A stretch of 64,000 bases of DNA from Pseudogymnoascus destructans (GCF_001641265.1 NW_020167541.1:550494-614493), one strand, 5' to 3'. Positions 33,226 through 45,328 are shown, counted from the stretch's first letter. Translations and numbers: made by a program. The notes: a model not told the origin generated them from the sequence alone.

Positions 33226-33236
33226 TCGGCGACCGA
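33226..33236. promoter_or_regulatory. AflR-type palindrome upstream of the polyketide synthase
   Basis: TCGGCGACCGA fits TCG-N5-CGA, the core bound by AflR-family Zn2Cys6 dimers, about 150 bp upstream of the start codon. It departs from the fuller TCGSWNNSCGR consensus at one position. An AflR-family gene lies 2.1 kb past the synthase, so the pairing is plausible but untested; the core alone is expected by chance several times in 64 kb. Confidence 0.4.
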
Positions 33237-33383
33237 TAGGATTGATGCGCTAAATGTGACTAAAAGTATAATGGAAGTATTGCCATGTCGGGTAAAGCAC
33301 TTCCTCTGCTCTTTATAAGCCTAAAAGCACCCCCGAACCCTGCGTTCCATATTATTCTTACTGATGTCCAACTGGTGCTCAAG

Positions 33384-36300
33384 ATGGTCGAGAAAATATC
33401 CTTTCTTCTCTTTGGAGAACAGTCTCTGGACACACAGGGGTTTCTTGCAGACTTTTGCCGTAATGGAAATCCTAGTGTTCTTTCACATGCTTTCCTCAAT
33501 CGCGTTGCTTCTACTCTTCAAAATGAGATCGAACGTCTCCCTTCTCTAGAACGTCGACACATACCACCTTTCACTACCATCGAAGAACTTAGTCAGAGAT
33601 ATCATACCAGGGATGTTACACATTCTGCAATAGACAGTGCTCTTCTTGTTACTACACAACTCGCTCACTATATCGAGTACGTGCTCACTACGATCTTTCT
33701 CCTATATGATGCTTATGATACTTTAGTCGAGCAGAAAAGGTTCCGGAAGATGCTACAAGTCCACAGGAAACATGGGCAGTTGGCCTCTGCACCGGGCTTT
33801 TTGCCGCCGTTGCGGTTTCCATTGCACCGTCTCTCTCGGCTCTTGTAAACATTGGCGCCGAATTTGTACTTTTAGCCTTCCGAACAGGACGACATGTTTC
33901 TGCTCTTGCAGAGAACATACATGAATCTGGCGATGCTGCCAAGAGCTGGACTTATGTTGTTCCGGGACTTAATGAATCAGCTGCAAGGTCCCTACTTGCT
34001 GATTTTAACGAGTCGAAGGTGAGTTATCACTAGATACAAACAAAGATTGGAGACTTAACTTTGCTAGGGCTACACAACGACCAGTCAAGCATATATCAGC
34101 GCCATCACTTCAACGAGCATAGCTTTTAGCGGTCCACCACCCACGTTAAAGGCGCTTGTCGATGAGCATGAGTTTAAAGATGGGCCACTACCACTACCTA
34201 TCAATGGGCCGTATCACGCATCACACCTATATTCCGCCGCTGAAATTGAGATAGTTTTGCGACTTAACGATTCTAACCTAAGCGAAGTTCTCAAAAATGC
34301 ATCTCCACGATTCCCTGTCATTTCATGCTCAACAGGGCAGTGGCTTGCGGAAAAAGATCCTAAAAAGCTTATCACAACAGTTATTCGAGACATTCTTCTG
34401 GAGCCACTAGATTTTCGGCGGGTCTTAGCAAGCTGTGTGACGCAAGCACATAATTATAGAGGCTCATCTTGTCTCGTTATACCGTTCGGTCCAACGCACG
34501 CTGCTAATAGCCTAGTACAACAACTCAAGAATGAAACAGATCTCGAGGTTCATCTGCGTCGCGCACCGCATTCAAAAAAGGATCGTATGGCACCTCACAC
34601 AGGAGACCATGGTTCGTCAAAGAGGTGTAAACTTGCTATTGTCGGTATGGCAGGCCGTTTCCCCGATGCTGCAACGCATGAGAAGCTATGGGAACTGCTC
34701 GAAAAGGGACTCGCTTTACACAGAGAGGTACCAGCAGATCGATTTGATATGAAGACTCACTGTGACCCTTCTGGAAAGGTTATGAACACAAGTCATACGC
34801 CTTATGGAGCCTGGATTGAGAATCCAGGTCTATTTGATCCTCGCTTCTTCAATATGTCGCCAAGAGAAGCGCATCAAACAGATCCGATGCAACGCATGGC
34901 TATTACTACCGCTTATGAGGCCTTGGAGATGTCTGGCTATGTGCCAAACAGAACTCGCTCCACAAAGCTCGACAGAATTGGTACATTTTATGGACAGACC
35001 AGTGATGATTGGCGTGAAATCAATGCAGCGCAGAAGGTTGACACATACTTCATTACAGGTGGCGTCCGCGCATTTGGACCTGGACGTATCAACTATCATT
35101 TCGGTTTTAGTGGGCCAAGTTTCAGTATCGACACCGCCTGCTCTTCCAGTATGGCGGCTATTCAACTCGCTTGTACGTCGCTGTGGGCCAAGGACTGCGA
35201 TACTGCTGTCGTTGGAGGCCTGAGTTGTATGACCAACTCTGACATTTTCGCCGGCCTCAGCAGAGGACAGTTCTTGTCAAAGAATGGGCCATGTGCCACC
35301 TTCGATAACGACGCCGACGGATATTGTCGCGCCGACGCCTGTGCTACTGTCATCGTCAAGAGACTCGAGGATGCTATTGCAGATAAGGACAATGTTCTCG
35401 GTGTCATCCTTGGCACAGCCACGAATCATTCGGCAGATGCAGTGTCAATCACTCATCCCCACGCCGGAACTCAGGAGATTCTATATCGCAATATCCTAAA
35501 TATGGCAGGTGTTGATCCATTGGATGTAGACTATGTGGAAATGCATGGCACTGGCACTCAAGCTGGCGATGCCACTGAGATGAAGTCAGTCACAAATGTC
35601 TTTGCTCCTGCAGATCAGAAGAGAAGCGCAGAGCAATCGCTATATCTCGGTTCAGTCAAGGCCAATGTGGGCCATGGAGAAGCGGCATCTGGAGTTACAG
35701 CAGTGATCAAAGTTCTCATGATGCTGCAGAAGAATACCGTGCCTCCACACGTTGGCATCAAGAAGACAATCAATAGAACGTTCCCAAAAGATTTGGCAGA
35801 GAGGAATGTACATATTGCTTATCATTCCACTCCTCTGCTTAAGAAAACTGGCGAACCACGACGTGTTTTTGTCAACAACTTCAGTGCTGCTGGTGGAAAC
35901 TCTGGGCTGTTGCTCGAGGATGGTCCTGCTACGAAGACGCTTTTCACAGATAACCGATCAGCGCATATCGTATCGATAACTGCGAAATCAAAATCTGCCG
36001 TGATAAAGAACGCTGAGCGCTTGATGTATTACATCGAACAACACCCGGAGGCATCGCTCGCGGATATTTCGTATACGACTACTGCCCGTCGCATTCAACA
36101 CAACTGGCGGATATCAGTCACAGGATTCAATATTACTCAGGTCAGAGAATTCATCAAGCACAAGTTGACTGAAGACATTATACCAATTCCTCTGACCACC
36201 CAAGAGATTGTCTTTGTGTTTACTGGACAGGGGTCGCACTACGCTGCTCTTGGCAAGGAGCTCTTTGAGAATTCATCGTTGTTCAAGGAGACCATGCTGG

Positions 36301-39300
36301 AGTTCAACAACATTGCCGCCATGCATGGCTTACCCTCGTTTTTACCACTTATAGATGGTTCCACTGCTTCTGTAGAAGATCTATCACCAGTTGTTATACA
36401 GCTTGGTTTGTTGTGCTTCGAGATGGCAATGGCCCGATTGTGGGCTTCTTGGGGTATCAATCCAGGTGTTGTCATCGGACACAGTCTTGGCGAATACGCA
36501 GCTCTCAATGTAGCTGGTATTATCTCGGCCAGTGATGCAATCTACCTTATCGGCAAGAGAGCACAGCTTCTCATGGAGAAGTGCACAGTTAGCAGTCATG
36601 GCTTGCTTGCCGTCAAGGCTTCAGTCTTGTCGATCAGAGAATCTCTGGACAAGGCAAGCATTAATATTGCATGCATCAATGGGCCAGAAGAGACAGTACT
36701 CAGTGGAGATACAGCACTGATTCATGCCATCTCGGAACGCCTTACTGCAGCTGGTTTTAAATGCATGCAGCTCAAAGTACCTTTCGCCTTCCACTCTGCC
36801 CAGGTTGATCTAATACTCGATAAGTTTGAGAAGTTGGCCGCTTCAGTTCAGTTTCACGCTCCAACAGTTCCGATCGTCTCAACGCTACTTGGAAGGCAAC
36901 TGAGAGAAGGAGAAACTGTGAATGCGTCATATCTGCGACGACATGCTCGTGAGCCAGTCAACTTTTTGGACGGTATAAACTCAATCCAGTCAGCTGGGTT
37001 GGTCAATGAAAAGACCCTATTCTTGGAAGTAGGCCCTCATCCGGTTTGCATAGGCATGGTGAAGTCAACGCTTGGGAAGGAGACTGTGGCAGTTTCTTCC
37101 CTGAGGAGGACTAAGAGCGCTTATAAAACGCTCAGCGACAGTCTTTCCACTCTTCACACAGCAGGCTTCAATATTGACTGGAATGAATATCATCGAGATC
37201 AGCTGGATTGTGTCCAGCTTTTGGATTTGCCGACATATGCCTTCGATGAGAAGAATTACTGGATTCAGTATACTGGAGACTGGTGTCTGACGAAAGGAAG
37301 AGCCAGTGATAGTCAAGTTGCCCCTCGGCAAGATTCGAAACCCAAGATTTCTACTACAACCGTACATAAGGTTGTTGAGGATTTGGTTGACGGCGATGTG
37401 GCGACTGTCTCCACCGAGTCCGATCTGGCAAGAGCTGACCTTCGCTCTGCCGTCATGGGACATTTAGTCAATGGCGCAGGTCTTTGTCCATCATCAATCT
37501 ATGCTGACATGGCCATGACAGTGTGCGAGTATGCATACAAGCTTGTGCGCCCAGATGTTGAGAATATCGGCATCAACGTTGCAAGCATGGAAGTAATCAA
37601 GCCACTCATTGCACGGCCAGACGGCGCGAGTCAAATTCTCAAGCTAACTGCCAATATTGATGCTTCTCGCAGCTCTGCAAAACTCATCTTCTCAAGCGGA
37701 TCAGATAAGGCTCGCGTCGACCATGCTCACTGCGTTGTCACATTCGGTGATCGTGCTACTTGGCTATCGGAATGGGAGCGAGTAGCTTACCTGATCCAAC
37801 ATCGAATCGACTGGCTCAAGAATGCCGAGAAAAACGGCAAAGCTAGTAAGATAGGTCGTGGTCTTGCATACAAGCTCTTCTCTGCGTTGGTTGACTACGA
37901 TGAAAAGTATCGCGGTATGGAAGAAGTTATTCTCTGCAGTGAGAACATGGAAGCAACATCGCATGTCTCCTTCCAGACTAAACCTACAGATGGTATTTTC
38001 GTATGCAGTCCATACTGGATTGATAGCGTGGCACATATCTCCGGCTTTATTGTAAACGGCAGCGATGCTGTCGATTCAAGAAATCAAGTCTACGTGTCTC
38101 ATGGTTGGGATTCTCTTCGCATCGCCGAACCATTTTCTGCCGAAAAGACTTACCGTTCATACGTCAAAATGCAACCAGCTGGCGGAAAGATGCTTGCTGG
38201 TGACGTCTATGTCTTTGATGGCAGTAGAATTGTTGCCGTCGTTGGTGGTCTAAAGTTCCAGTGCATCTTACGGGCTGTGCTAAATACTTTGCTCCCAACA
38301 GTCGGTGTTACGGCTCCTCCAGCCCAAGGTCCAGTAGCTGAGCCATCACCAGCTGCAGCTATACCGACCACATCTGCCTTACACAAGACAGCCACGACTA
38401 CTACGAAAATCAAGACTGCGCAAGACAGCACAACAAGCCTGGAGCCTGCCAGTAAGAAGTTTGCGACTCTCTGTTCGCAAACAATGGACATCGTGGCAAA
38501 AGAAGTAGGCGTCGGCATGGATGAGCTCGTTGATAACATCACATTTGCGGATCTCGGAATCGACTCTCTTATGTCGCTGACAATAGGCGGGACAGTTCGA
38601 GAAAAGCTCGAGATCGAGTTGCCCTCGTCAATCTTCCTCGAATGCCCGACAATCGGGCAGTTCAAGAGCTCGCTGGCCAGGTTTGAGAGAGCAGACAGCG
38701 AGATTTCTGAACACACGGAAGATTGTATCTTATGTACTAATATTGATGACTGCACACCTAATACTGATGACTCCACACCTAATACTAATAGCTCCACACC
38801 TAATTTTGGGGAGATGTCTCCCTTGTCAACTCCAGCAGATGATTCGGATTTGGAATTGAGCAAGGATGATCAACTTTGTGAGATTATTCAAAATACTATC
38901 GCGGTCGAAGTTGGTGTCACAACGCAAGAAGTCGCCGATGCACTAGATCTTGCCCTTCTTGGTGTTGATTCTCTTATGGCTCTTTTGATTCTTGGGAAGT
39001 TGAGAGAGGAGACTGACCTATGTCTGCCGGCTGATCTTTTCGTCACCTGCGCATCCATCAAAGACATCGAGCGCAAGCTTGGAATTGGCCAGCCACCCAA
39101 ACCTGTCCGCATTTCTGCCAGATCTTTCCCAAAGCTATTACCCCGACCAATATCCACAGAAACGGTTTCTCCCAAAGAAACTGGACACCAAGTCACCAAT
39201 ATCACGCCAGAGCGCTTCGCAACGTCTGTGCTTCTCCAAGGAAAGATTCGCACCGCCACCTCGCATCTCTGGATGGTTCCTGACGGCTCCGGCTCAGCAA

Positions 39301-40048
39301 CCTCTTACGCTGACATCCCAGAGATCTCACCAGGGCTAGCCATGTGGGGTCTCAATTCACCATACATGAAGACAAGTGAGGAATTCACCTGCGGCGTCCC
39401 TGGCATAGCTGCAAAGTACATCCAGGAGGTCAAGCGTCGCCAGCCAGTGGGGCCATATATGCTGGCTGGCTGGTCGGCCGGGGGGGTCATTGCTTTCGAA
39501 ATGTTGAATCAGTTGGTGAAGGCGGGCGATAGAGTCAGTCATCTGATCATGATCGATGCGCCATGCCCTCTGATCATTGAAGCTTTACCAGCCTCACTCC
39601 ATCGCTGGTTCGCATCTATCGGACTGCTCGGCGATGGTGACCCGAATAAACTCCCTTCCTGGCTTCTTCCCCACTTCGCCGCCTCAGTCGCGGCTTTATC
39701 AACATACAACGCCGTTAGTATCCCCAAAGACAAGGCGCCCTCGGTGACGGCTATCTGGTGCGAAGACGGTGTGTGTAAGAACGAGAGCGACCCGAGACCC
39801 GATCCATATCCAGAAGGACACGCGCTGTTTCTGTTAGATAACAGGAGCGATTTTGGGCCGAACCTATGGGATTCTTTTCTGCCGGCGGAGAAGATTAGAT
39901 GTGTGCGTATGCCAGGGAATCATTTCTCGATGATGGGAGGAGACTTGGTGAGTTTTTCCAATGTAGGAGCGTGGTTATATACGTACTAATTTGGTGATAG
40001 GTGAAGAAACTTGGAGATAAAATCAGAGAGGCCGTTACGATGGTTTGA
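33384..40048 (+). CDS. Non-reducing polyketide synthase (SAT-KS-AT-PT-ACP-ACP-TE)
   Basis: Proposed join 33384-33676, 33727-34018, 34068-39947, 40001-40048: 2170 residues with phase-consistent GT-AG introns. SAT domain with GLCTG Cys (~117) and GPYHAS His (~246); KS with DTACSSS (~550), HGTGTQAGD and SVKANVGHGE; AT with GHSLGEYAAL (~1000); PT with its HLVNG histidine near 1325; two ACPs with GIDSLM (~1693) and GVDSLM (~1827); and a thioesterase/Claisen cyclase with GWSAGG (~1996) and NHFSMM (~2146). Such enzymes build aromatic polyketides from malonyl-CoA. The architecture matches DHN-melanin, YWA1 and perylenequinone synthases, and the neighbouring reductase and scytalone dehydratase favour 1,3,6,8-tetrahydroxynaphthalene as product. 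The Met at 33384 is chosen because family homology starts a few residues later (KISFLLFGEQSLD); an upstream in-frame Met exists at 33285. The short last exon supplies a normal C terminus after NHFSMMGGDL. The inter-ACP linker holds imperfect DDSTPNT repeats. Confidence 0.96.
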
Positions 40049-40245
40049 ATATAATGTTCCACTGATATATAGCTATGAAGGATGCCCTCCTTAAGAGAGC
40101 ATTTAAAGTCTTATTAATTACAATATACGATCACTATTTAGACTCACGATTGACTACGTGACACAGAGCAGTACTTGAGAGGACCATTAGTAATGAGGAA
40201 ACAGATGTTTTGGTGCTGAGAACTTAGAGCTATGGTATCCTTCTG

Positions 40246-40336
40246 TTGCAATACTGGCGAGAGATGCACTACCTAGAACTGGTAGTGCACGTACACTTAC
40301 CTAGAACTGGTAGTGTATCTCTCGCCAGTATTGCAA
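40246..40336. repeat. MITE-like palindrome with nested hairpins
   Basis: Outer arms TTGCAATACTGGCGAGAGAT and its complement ending at 40336 enclose two copies of CCTAGAACTGGTAGTG, each of which forms its own small hairpin (GCACTACC...GGTAGTGC). 91 bp, no coding. Its neighbour is a transposase DNA-binding remnant, so it may be the deleted end of a pogo-like element. Confidence 0.8.
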
Positions 40337-40375
40337 GTGTACATACTAACGTAAAATAGTAATACAGAATGGGGG

Positions 40376-40606
40376 TTATTGTCGGAAAAAAATAGGATGC
40401 GCAGCGTTGACGCGTTTGAGTACGGAAACCTTATTAAGCCCTAATGCCTTTGCAGCTGCATATGAAGACTTATACAACCCTTGTTGGACTCCTAAAGCAG
40501 CTTCAGTAAGCTTAGTATCAAGTTCAAGCGCGTTTGCACTTATTCGACAGACCATTGGTATGTGATGTATATTCTGGTTGGGTGGTCCTCGCCGAAATAG
40601 AGCCAC
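40376..40606 (-). pseudogene. Remnant of a transposase helix-turn-helix (psq-like) domain
   Basis: A 76-residue frame with LTEAALGVQQGLYKSSYAAAKALGLNKVSVLKRV, the pattern of the N-terminal psq/CENP-B-like helix-turn-helix of Fot1/pogo transposases. It lacks any catalytic domain. It sits just beside the palindrome at 40246-40336 in the gap between the polyketide synthase and its presumed regulator. An independent small DNA-binding gene is less likely. Confidence 0.5.
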
Positions 40607-42186
40607 TAGAACAGTTAAGCCACGACTTACGTTAGTTATGACTTTTCATAGTTAGTTAGTTGACACTTATGAGTTTTGAATTCCAACAGTTAGTTCGTTA
40701 TGGCCCTAAAACAGACAGTTTAAACTACTGACTACACTGGAGACCCCTGGACAAAAGAGGCTCTAAGCGATGATATTATGACAGTGCATTGATGTATGTG
40801 ATGTTGATTAATTGATTGAGGCAAGAGAGCTGCTCTACGGAATCTCTACGTGTGGAGGTGCTCGCTAGTCGAGTTCACTCAACCACGTCGTGCGGGCTCA
40901 ATACCCAGAACCTCCAGAGTTCCTCATATTATCAATGACCTCAACACTGAGTCGTGGCGAAAGTATCTACTGGCGTAATGAGGCTAGGTCGCTATGAACC
41001 ATGGCGTATGTGAGAAACATGGGGGGGTTGGTTGTAGGCGTGAGAAGGAAGGTTTTATCCAATCTGTACGCCGATACTGACGACCACAGATAGAAGCTGT
41101 CTCAGCGCAGCTGCATGCAGAGGATGTAGCTGCACTCAGCGACAGTGCAATTGGTCAGCACTGGAACAGAACCTTAAAAATGCGGTGCTTCTAACAGAAG
41201 CTCTGACCAGCTGACATCACCATTGAGTGTCCTACGGCGGAGATTCGCAACAGCATTAATCCCCTTGAGTAACGGTAGCGCTGATACAACGAGAGTATTC
41301 TGTTGCCATAGTACGTTCTACAGAAGCCATATTTATTCTCTAGCATATATCAGTCGTGATGCATCCCTGTTCCGCTGCCACGAGGTCTAGCGGGCATGCG
41401 GGGACTGGTCTCGACTGTTGGGACCAAACCGTGGTCTGGCCTGACGCTTCCAAACCGCAGTCCCAACCGGCTTCTTAGCAAGCCGGTGCTATATAGCAAA
41501 TAAGTATCTCTACACCTATTTTATATAAAGGTACAATAAGTGCATTCATTATTCATTAGCTGGGGGAGAGATCATTTCCACGAGACTTTGAAAGGTACAT
41601 TAGGTCTAATACAGCCAAAGAAAGTACACAGTAAGTACTCTTACAAATTGTGCTCCTCACGTCATATGGTAGAACATATCTAAACCGCCCGGCCTAGGCT
41701 GTCATGAACCACAAAAGCGGGTACGGATGATCAACCCGATACGCCCAGGGTCTACGGTAGCAACTCATTGTGGGCGAATTCCTCTAAGTTAGTTAATTTC
41801 TGCGACTTGGATTCAATGTCGCGTCGTGAACATATGGCTACTAAAGGACGACCTAGCTTCCTTCATATTCTGTGGTGGACGGATCTAGCATCTAGTTGAC
41901 AGCAACTACTATCGCGTCATTTTGGCGCTTCCGCTTCTTTGGCCGGTTCGCTACGTCATTATATAAATAACTGTCCCTAGATCACAGGTTTATCATATGG
42001 CCATCTAACTTGTCTGAAATGATATATGTTGCTCCAGAAGCATTTTACCTTCACTCGACTTAAATGGCATCGAATTAACGCAACATTTTCATCAGTGGAG
42101 CTCCAGCCAACGTCGACCATGCCACCCATAGGATGCCATCTATTATACCTACATTTCAATAACTCTCAAAACGAATACTAGCTACG
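40607..42186. other. Intergenic region upstream of the AflR-like gene
   Basis: About 1.6 kb with no supported gene. A TATA-like ATTATATAAATAA lies at about 41957, ~230 bp before the downstream start codon. GC-rich words around 41390-41485 (GGGACTGG/CCGCAGTCCC) form partial inverted repeats and may be a decayed insertion. Confidence 0.4.
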
Positions 42187-43461
42187 ATGTCATCAAGCAA
42201 AGTTTCAAATAAGACCCGCCTTCAGAGGTTGAGAGCTTCTTGTGATGGATGCTTCTTCGCAAAGGTCAAATGCAGTAAAACTAGGCCGATATGTTCTCGC
42301 TGCCTCACATGCGGAACAGATTGTAAATACAGTCCATCGTTGAGGATCGGCAAACCAAGTACAGATAGGAGAATCAGCAACTCCAACATCAATGTCAGTG
42401 CTGCCGACCGAGATACGAACGTCGACGAGGCCTCGCATTCCCGCTTTGCGTTTGACTCTCAAGCTATGCCCATAGCTACTGATAAAAAGAATATTTCATT
42501 GGGGTCAGCGTATGGAAATAGACAGCAATTATCTTCGGCAAACACAACTGCATCCCATCGCAACGACGCTTTGCTTGATGCTTACGATTTGGGTCTGCCT
42601 CCTAGCACTGCCGAGTTGTTTGACCACTCGCTCCCTTGGACGCCAATACCGCACATCGAGCTTGACAATCCTGTAGTCCAAAACGATCAAGGGACGATGA
42701 TGTCGTGGCCGAAATATTTAGGGGCTGTACCACAGCTGAATTTAATCTCGCCATGGTCCGATAGTCAGCCGTCAAATTTACCATTCTATCCCCGCACGAA
42801 TGCAGAACTTCCATCGCCAAATTCATCGCTCGATTTCAACTCTCCACCTGATTGCCGAACCAATGCTAAGATATCCTCGCCATCCTGCAACTGCTTTACG
42901 ACCTGCCTTCAATCTCTTCAAGCTCTTCACAATCACTCCAGCACCACTCGATTAGCATCAGCGTTTGATATGGCCTTGACCATCAATCGAAAAGCTGTAG
43001 AAGGATGTGCCAGTATGTTGGCTTGCAGAGAATGTGTTTCCAAATCGGGATCCAATACCACTACCATGCTCCTTGCCACCATAATGGAGAAAATATTGTC
43101 ATTTTACCAGGTAGCGTTGCAGAGTGACTTCAGTGATACGACTAGAGCAGACACACAAATGCCTATCGGCAGTTATCGCGTTGCTAACGAAGATGGTCGT
43201 TGGCTCAGGAATGAAATTTTATGGCGCGAACTCTGGAAACTGGAACAACTCTTTGGGCGTTTCCGCGAAGTTTGCGGACGCAATGAAAGGGACAGGGATG
43301 CTGGCATTTGTTCTACTTTGTTGGGCCACCTATCAAAAAGCCTTAAGATCGCATATGAAGAACTGAGAATGGGCAAAGCAGCGTATGACGCCTGGAATAG
43401 CCGATTCAATGTTCTGGCCGACGGAAGGATGTTAAATATGTGCGACAATGTATGCTTATGA
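42187..43461 (+). CDS. AflR-family Zn2Cys6 transcription factor
   Basis: Uninterrupted 424-residue ORF. The N terminus carries a binuclear zinc cluster, C-x2-C-x6-C-x6-C-x2-C-x6-C, in ASCDGCFFAKVKCSKTRPIC followed by SRCLTCGTDC, preceded by a basic RLQRLR. The rest matches the AflR C-terminal region in pattern: CNCFTTCLQSLQALHNHSS, AFDMALTINRKAVEGCASML, CRECVSKSGSNTTTMLLATI and EDGRWLRNEILWRELWKLE. AflR-type factors activate aromatic polyketide clusters (aflatoxin, anthraquinones, others) through TCG-N5-CGA sites, and one such core lies in front of the synthase here. It is placed between synthase and reductase, as expected of a pathway regulator. A second, Cmr1-type regulator in the same cluster makes the control unusual. 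Confidence 0.93.
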   Translation: MSSSKVSNKTRLQRLRASCDGCFFAKVKCSKTRPICSRCLTCGTDCKYSPSLRIGKPSTDRRISNSNINVSAADRDTNVDEASHSRFAFDSQAMPIATDKKNISLGSAYGNRQQLSSANTTASHRNDALLDAYDLGLPPSTAELFDHSLPWTPIPHIELDNPVVQNDQGTMMSWPKYLGAVPQLNLISPWSDSQPSNLPFYPRTNAELPSPNSSLDFNSPPDCRTNAKISSPSCNCFTTCLQSLQALHNHSSTTRLASAFDMALTINRKAVEGCASMLACRECVSKSGSNTTTMLLATIMEKILSFYQVALQSDFSDTTRADTQMPIGSYRVANEDGRWLRNEILWRELWKLEQLFGRFREVCGRNERDRDAGICSTLLGHLSKSLKIAYEELRMGKAAYDAWNSRFNVLADGRMLNMCDNVCL

Positions 43462-43481
43462 CGCGCGTGTCATAAGCATAC
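43450..43481. terminator. Perfect 13-bp hairpin spanning the stop codon of the AflR-like gene
   Basis: GTATGCTTATGAC / GTCATAAGCATAC arms (43450-43462 and 43469-43481) around a 6-base GC-rich loop. The TGA stop (43459-43461) is within the left arm. It may affect 3'-end formation or be a chance palindrome. Confidence 0.5.
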
Positions 43482-44179
43482 AGAGGACGGGATCATCAGA
43501 GTTCAATTGCGATTGGTTTCGAAAAGTTATCAATCTTTTTAGGGTTTAATGGTCTTATATATCGGTTTAACATATTCAAAATATGGAAAACTGTTTCCTC
43601 TCAAATGTGAGCCCACTTCAATTGAATGGAAGAGTCACTTGGACTTGAACTATATCGTTACTATTTCTCTATGAAGTCTCGTCGGGATACCTTCATGGCA
43701 TGAATCTAGCTAGAGCATAAACCTAAAAAAGTACACTTACAACATTGCCATTTCAGAACTGAAACGAGTTGAATGTTTAGATAAGGTATGGCAGTGAGAA
43801 CAGCTTAATTCTTTTATTCACTTCCAAATCACGCACTCCAATTACTCCAACCCAAAGCGAAAATGTTAGTCAGGACGATTATGGAGTTGGGCAAAACATC
43901 TCAACAAAATCTTGACCGAGGCAAATCCGTCACTTAATGTCATTAGAGCTGAGCACGAGTCGCGAACTTCAATTATGCATATCAGTTGAGGAGGTAGTCA
44001 AACATGCAACTCTTTGGTTTAGATTCAATCTATTATTTGCAAGTTACATGTAGAGGTTGAGGAACAGAAACCTGCATGCAATGTTCGACATTTTCTCGTC
44101 CATACAATATTGTGACACGACAGTCAGAAACCAATGCTGTTCAGCCATTTCTCTTTGAAAGCAACGACTGATGCACCAT
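43482..44179. other. Convergent 3' region between the AflR-like gene and the SDR
   Basis: About 700 bases without a gene. A stretch at 43849-43900 (ATTACTCCAACC...GACGATTATGG) resembles 26140-26185 and is probably a shared repeat fragment. Confidence 0.4.
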
Positions 44180-45122
44180 TTAGATGGCTCCTCCACTCAG
44201 TCTGATGACCTGGCCTGAGATGATAAGATTAGCATGCGTCTACAAATTATCACCGACAAGGGTGAAAATGAGATCCCTTACCATTAATCCACTCGCTTTC
44301 TGGGCTCACAAGTAGTGATACGGCACGGCCAATATCAGCTGGATACCCAACGCGGTTCAATGGGGAGGCCTTTGCAATACCCGCATCGATTTCGCTCATT
44401 GGCGTATCCGGTGTTCCGCCAGGTGTATAATGCCATGCATTACCCTGGAACATGTCGGTCTTGACGCCTCCCGGAGCAATCGCGTTGCAGGTGATACCCT
44501 TCGGGCCGCAATCAATGCTGAAGCACCTTGTGAACCCCTCCACGGCTGCCTTTGAGCCTGCGTATAAGGCGTGGTTGGGCACGTGCGAGATAGAGGCAGC
44601 AATCGAGGACATGAGGATGATGCGGCCGCCGCGTGGGAGATACTTCATGCCTTGCTGGGCGACGAAGAACTGACCACGGCAGTTGAGGTCGAAAATTCGA
44701 TCGAAGTCCTGCTCGGTGACCTTGAGCTCATCTTTCCAAACCTCAGTGCCGGAGTTTGAAATGACGAAGTCCAGGTGGCCAAAGTGGGCGATGCCGTCTT
44801 CGAAGAGCTGGAAGATCTCATCAGGCTTAGAGACATCGGCACGCAGAGCAATAGCCTTGGCGCCAGTTCCGAGCTTGTGGATCTCACTAACGAGCGACTT
44901 GGCTTCCGTCGCGGACGACGCATAGTTCGCGATGATGGAGCAGCCGCGCTGGGCGAGCTCGAGAGCCATGCCTCGGCCGATTCCACGGGATGCACCGGTT
45001 ATGAGGGCGACTTTTCCGGCAAATGGAAGAGAGGTAAAAAATGTAGTGGCACCTTGGGAATCAACATCACCGCCCATAGCGAGGCTAGAGGCGATCTCGT
45101 CAACTGCTGCTGGTGGGGCCAT
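44180..45122 (-). CDS. Short-chain dehydrogenase/reductase, hydroxynaphthalene-reductase-like
   Basis: Proposed minus-strand join 45122-44282, 44214-44180: 291 residues with one 67-bp GT-AG intron (phase 1). Without the splice the last conserved residues (INGQVIRLSGGAI) would be lost. Classical SDR features: TGASRGIG NADP(H) loop (residues 42-49), NSG (NAG-type motif), SS(I)AAS serine, and YAGSK catalytic Tyr/Lys at ~190. The overall pattern (FDRIFDLNCRGQFFVAQQG, ITCNAIAPGGVKTDMF) places it with tetrahydroxy-/trihydroxynaphthalene and versicolorin reductases, which reduce aromatic polyols with NADPH. With scytalone dehydratase nearby, reduction of 1,3,6,8-THN to scytalone and/or 1,3,8-THN to vermelone is the best guess. 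The segment after TDMF (QGNAWHYTPGG) differs from the usual CREYIPNG, so substrate preference may differ. Confidence 0.88.
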
Positions 45123-45328
45123 GATTTTGAAAGTTTTGAGGTATTGTAGATGTCGCTGTCGAAGCCTAACGTTGCATAAATGGGGAAGGATGATATGCGA
45201 AAAGTAGCTCTATAAGTCACTCGGTTTGAAGAAGTAATCTTCTAGCGTTGAGATATATATCACCATCTTGATGTGTTTATGTCATCGGCTTCGAAAACGT
45301 CCTCTTCCGTCCGTCTTGTGCGTCGCAT

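Larger units (their letters stand above)
31637..33383. other. Divergent promoter region of P450 and polyketide synthase
   Basis: 1.75 kb with no supported gene. It includes a CGGACTTCC-type site at 31889-31897, a repeat-like block at about 32220-32620 (part matching 4258-4347), and a TCG-N5-CGA palindrome at 33226-33236. The large size compared with other gaps in the island is probably due to the repeat insertion. Confidence 0.6.

Noticed and set aside
44180..45122. Versicolorin reductase of an aflatoxin-like pathway
   Set aside because: Sequence pattern fits naphthol and versicolorin reductases alike; with scytalone dehydratase and a Cmr1-like gene adjacent, the naphthol role is favoured. 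No other aflatoxin-type enzymes are present.
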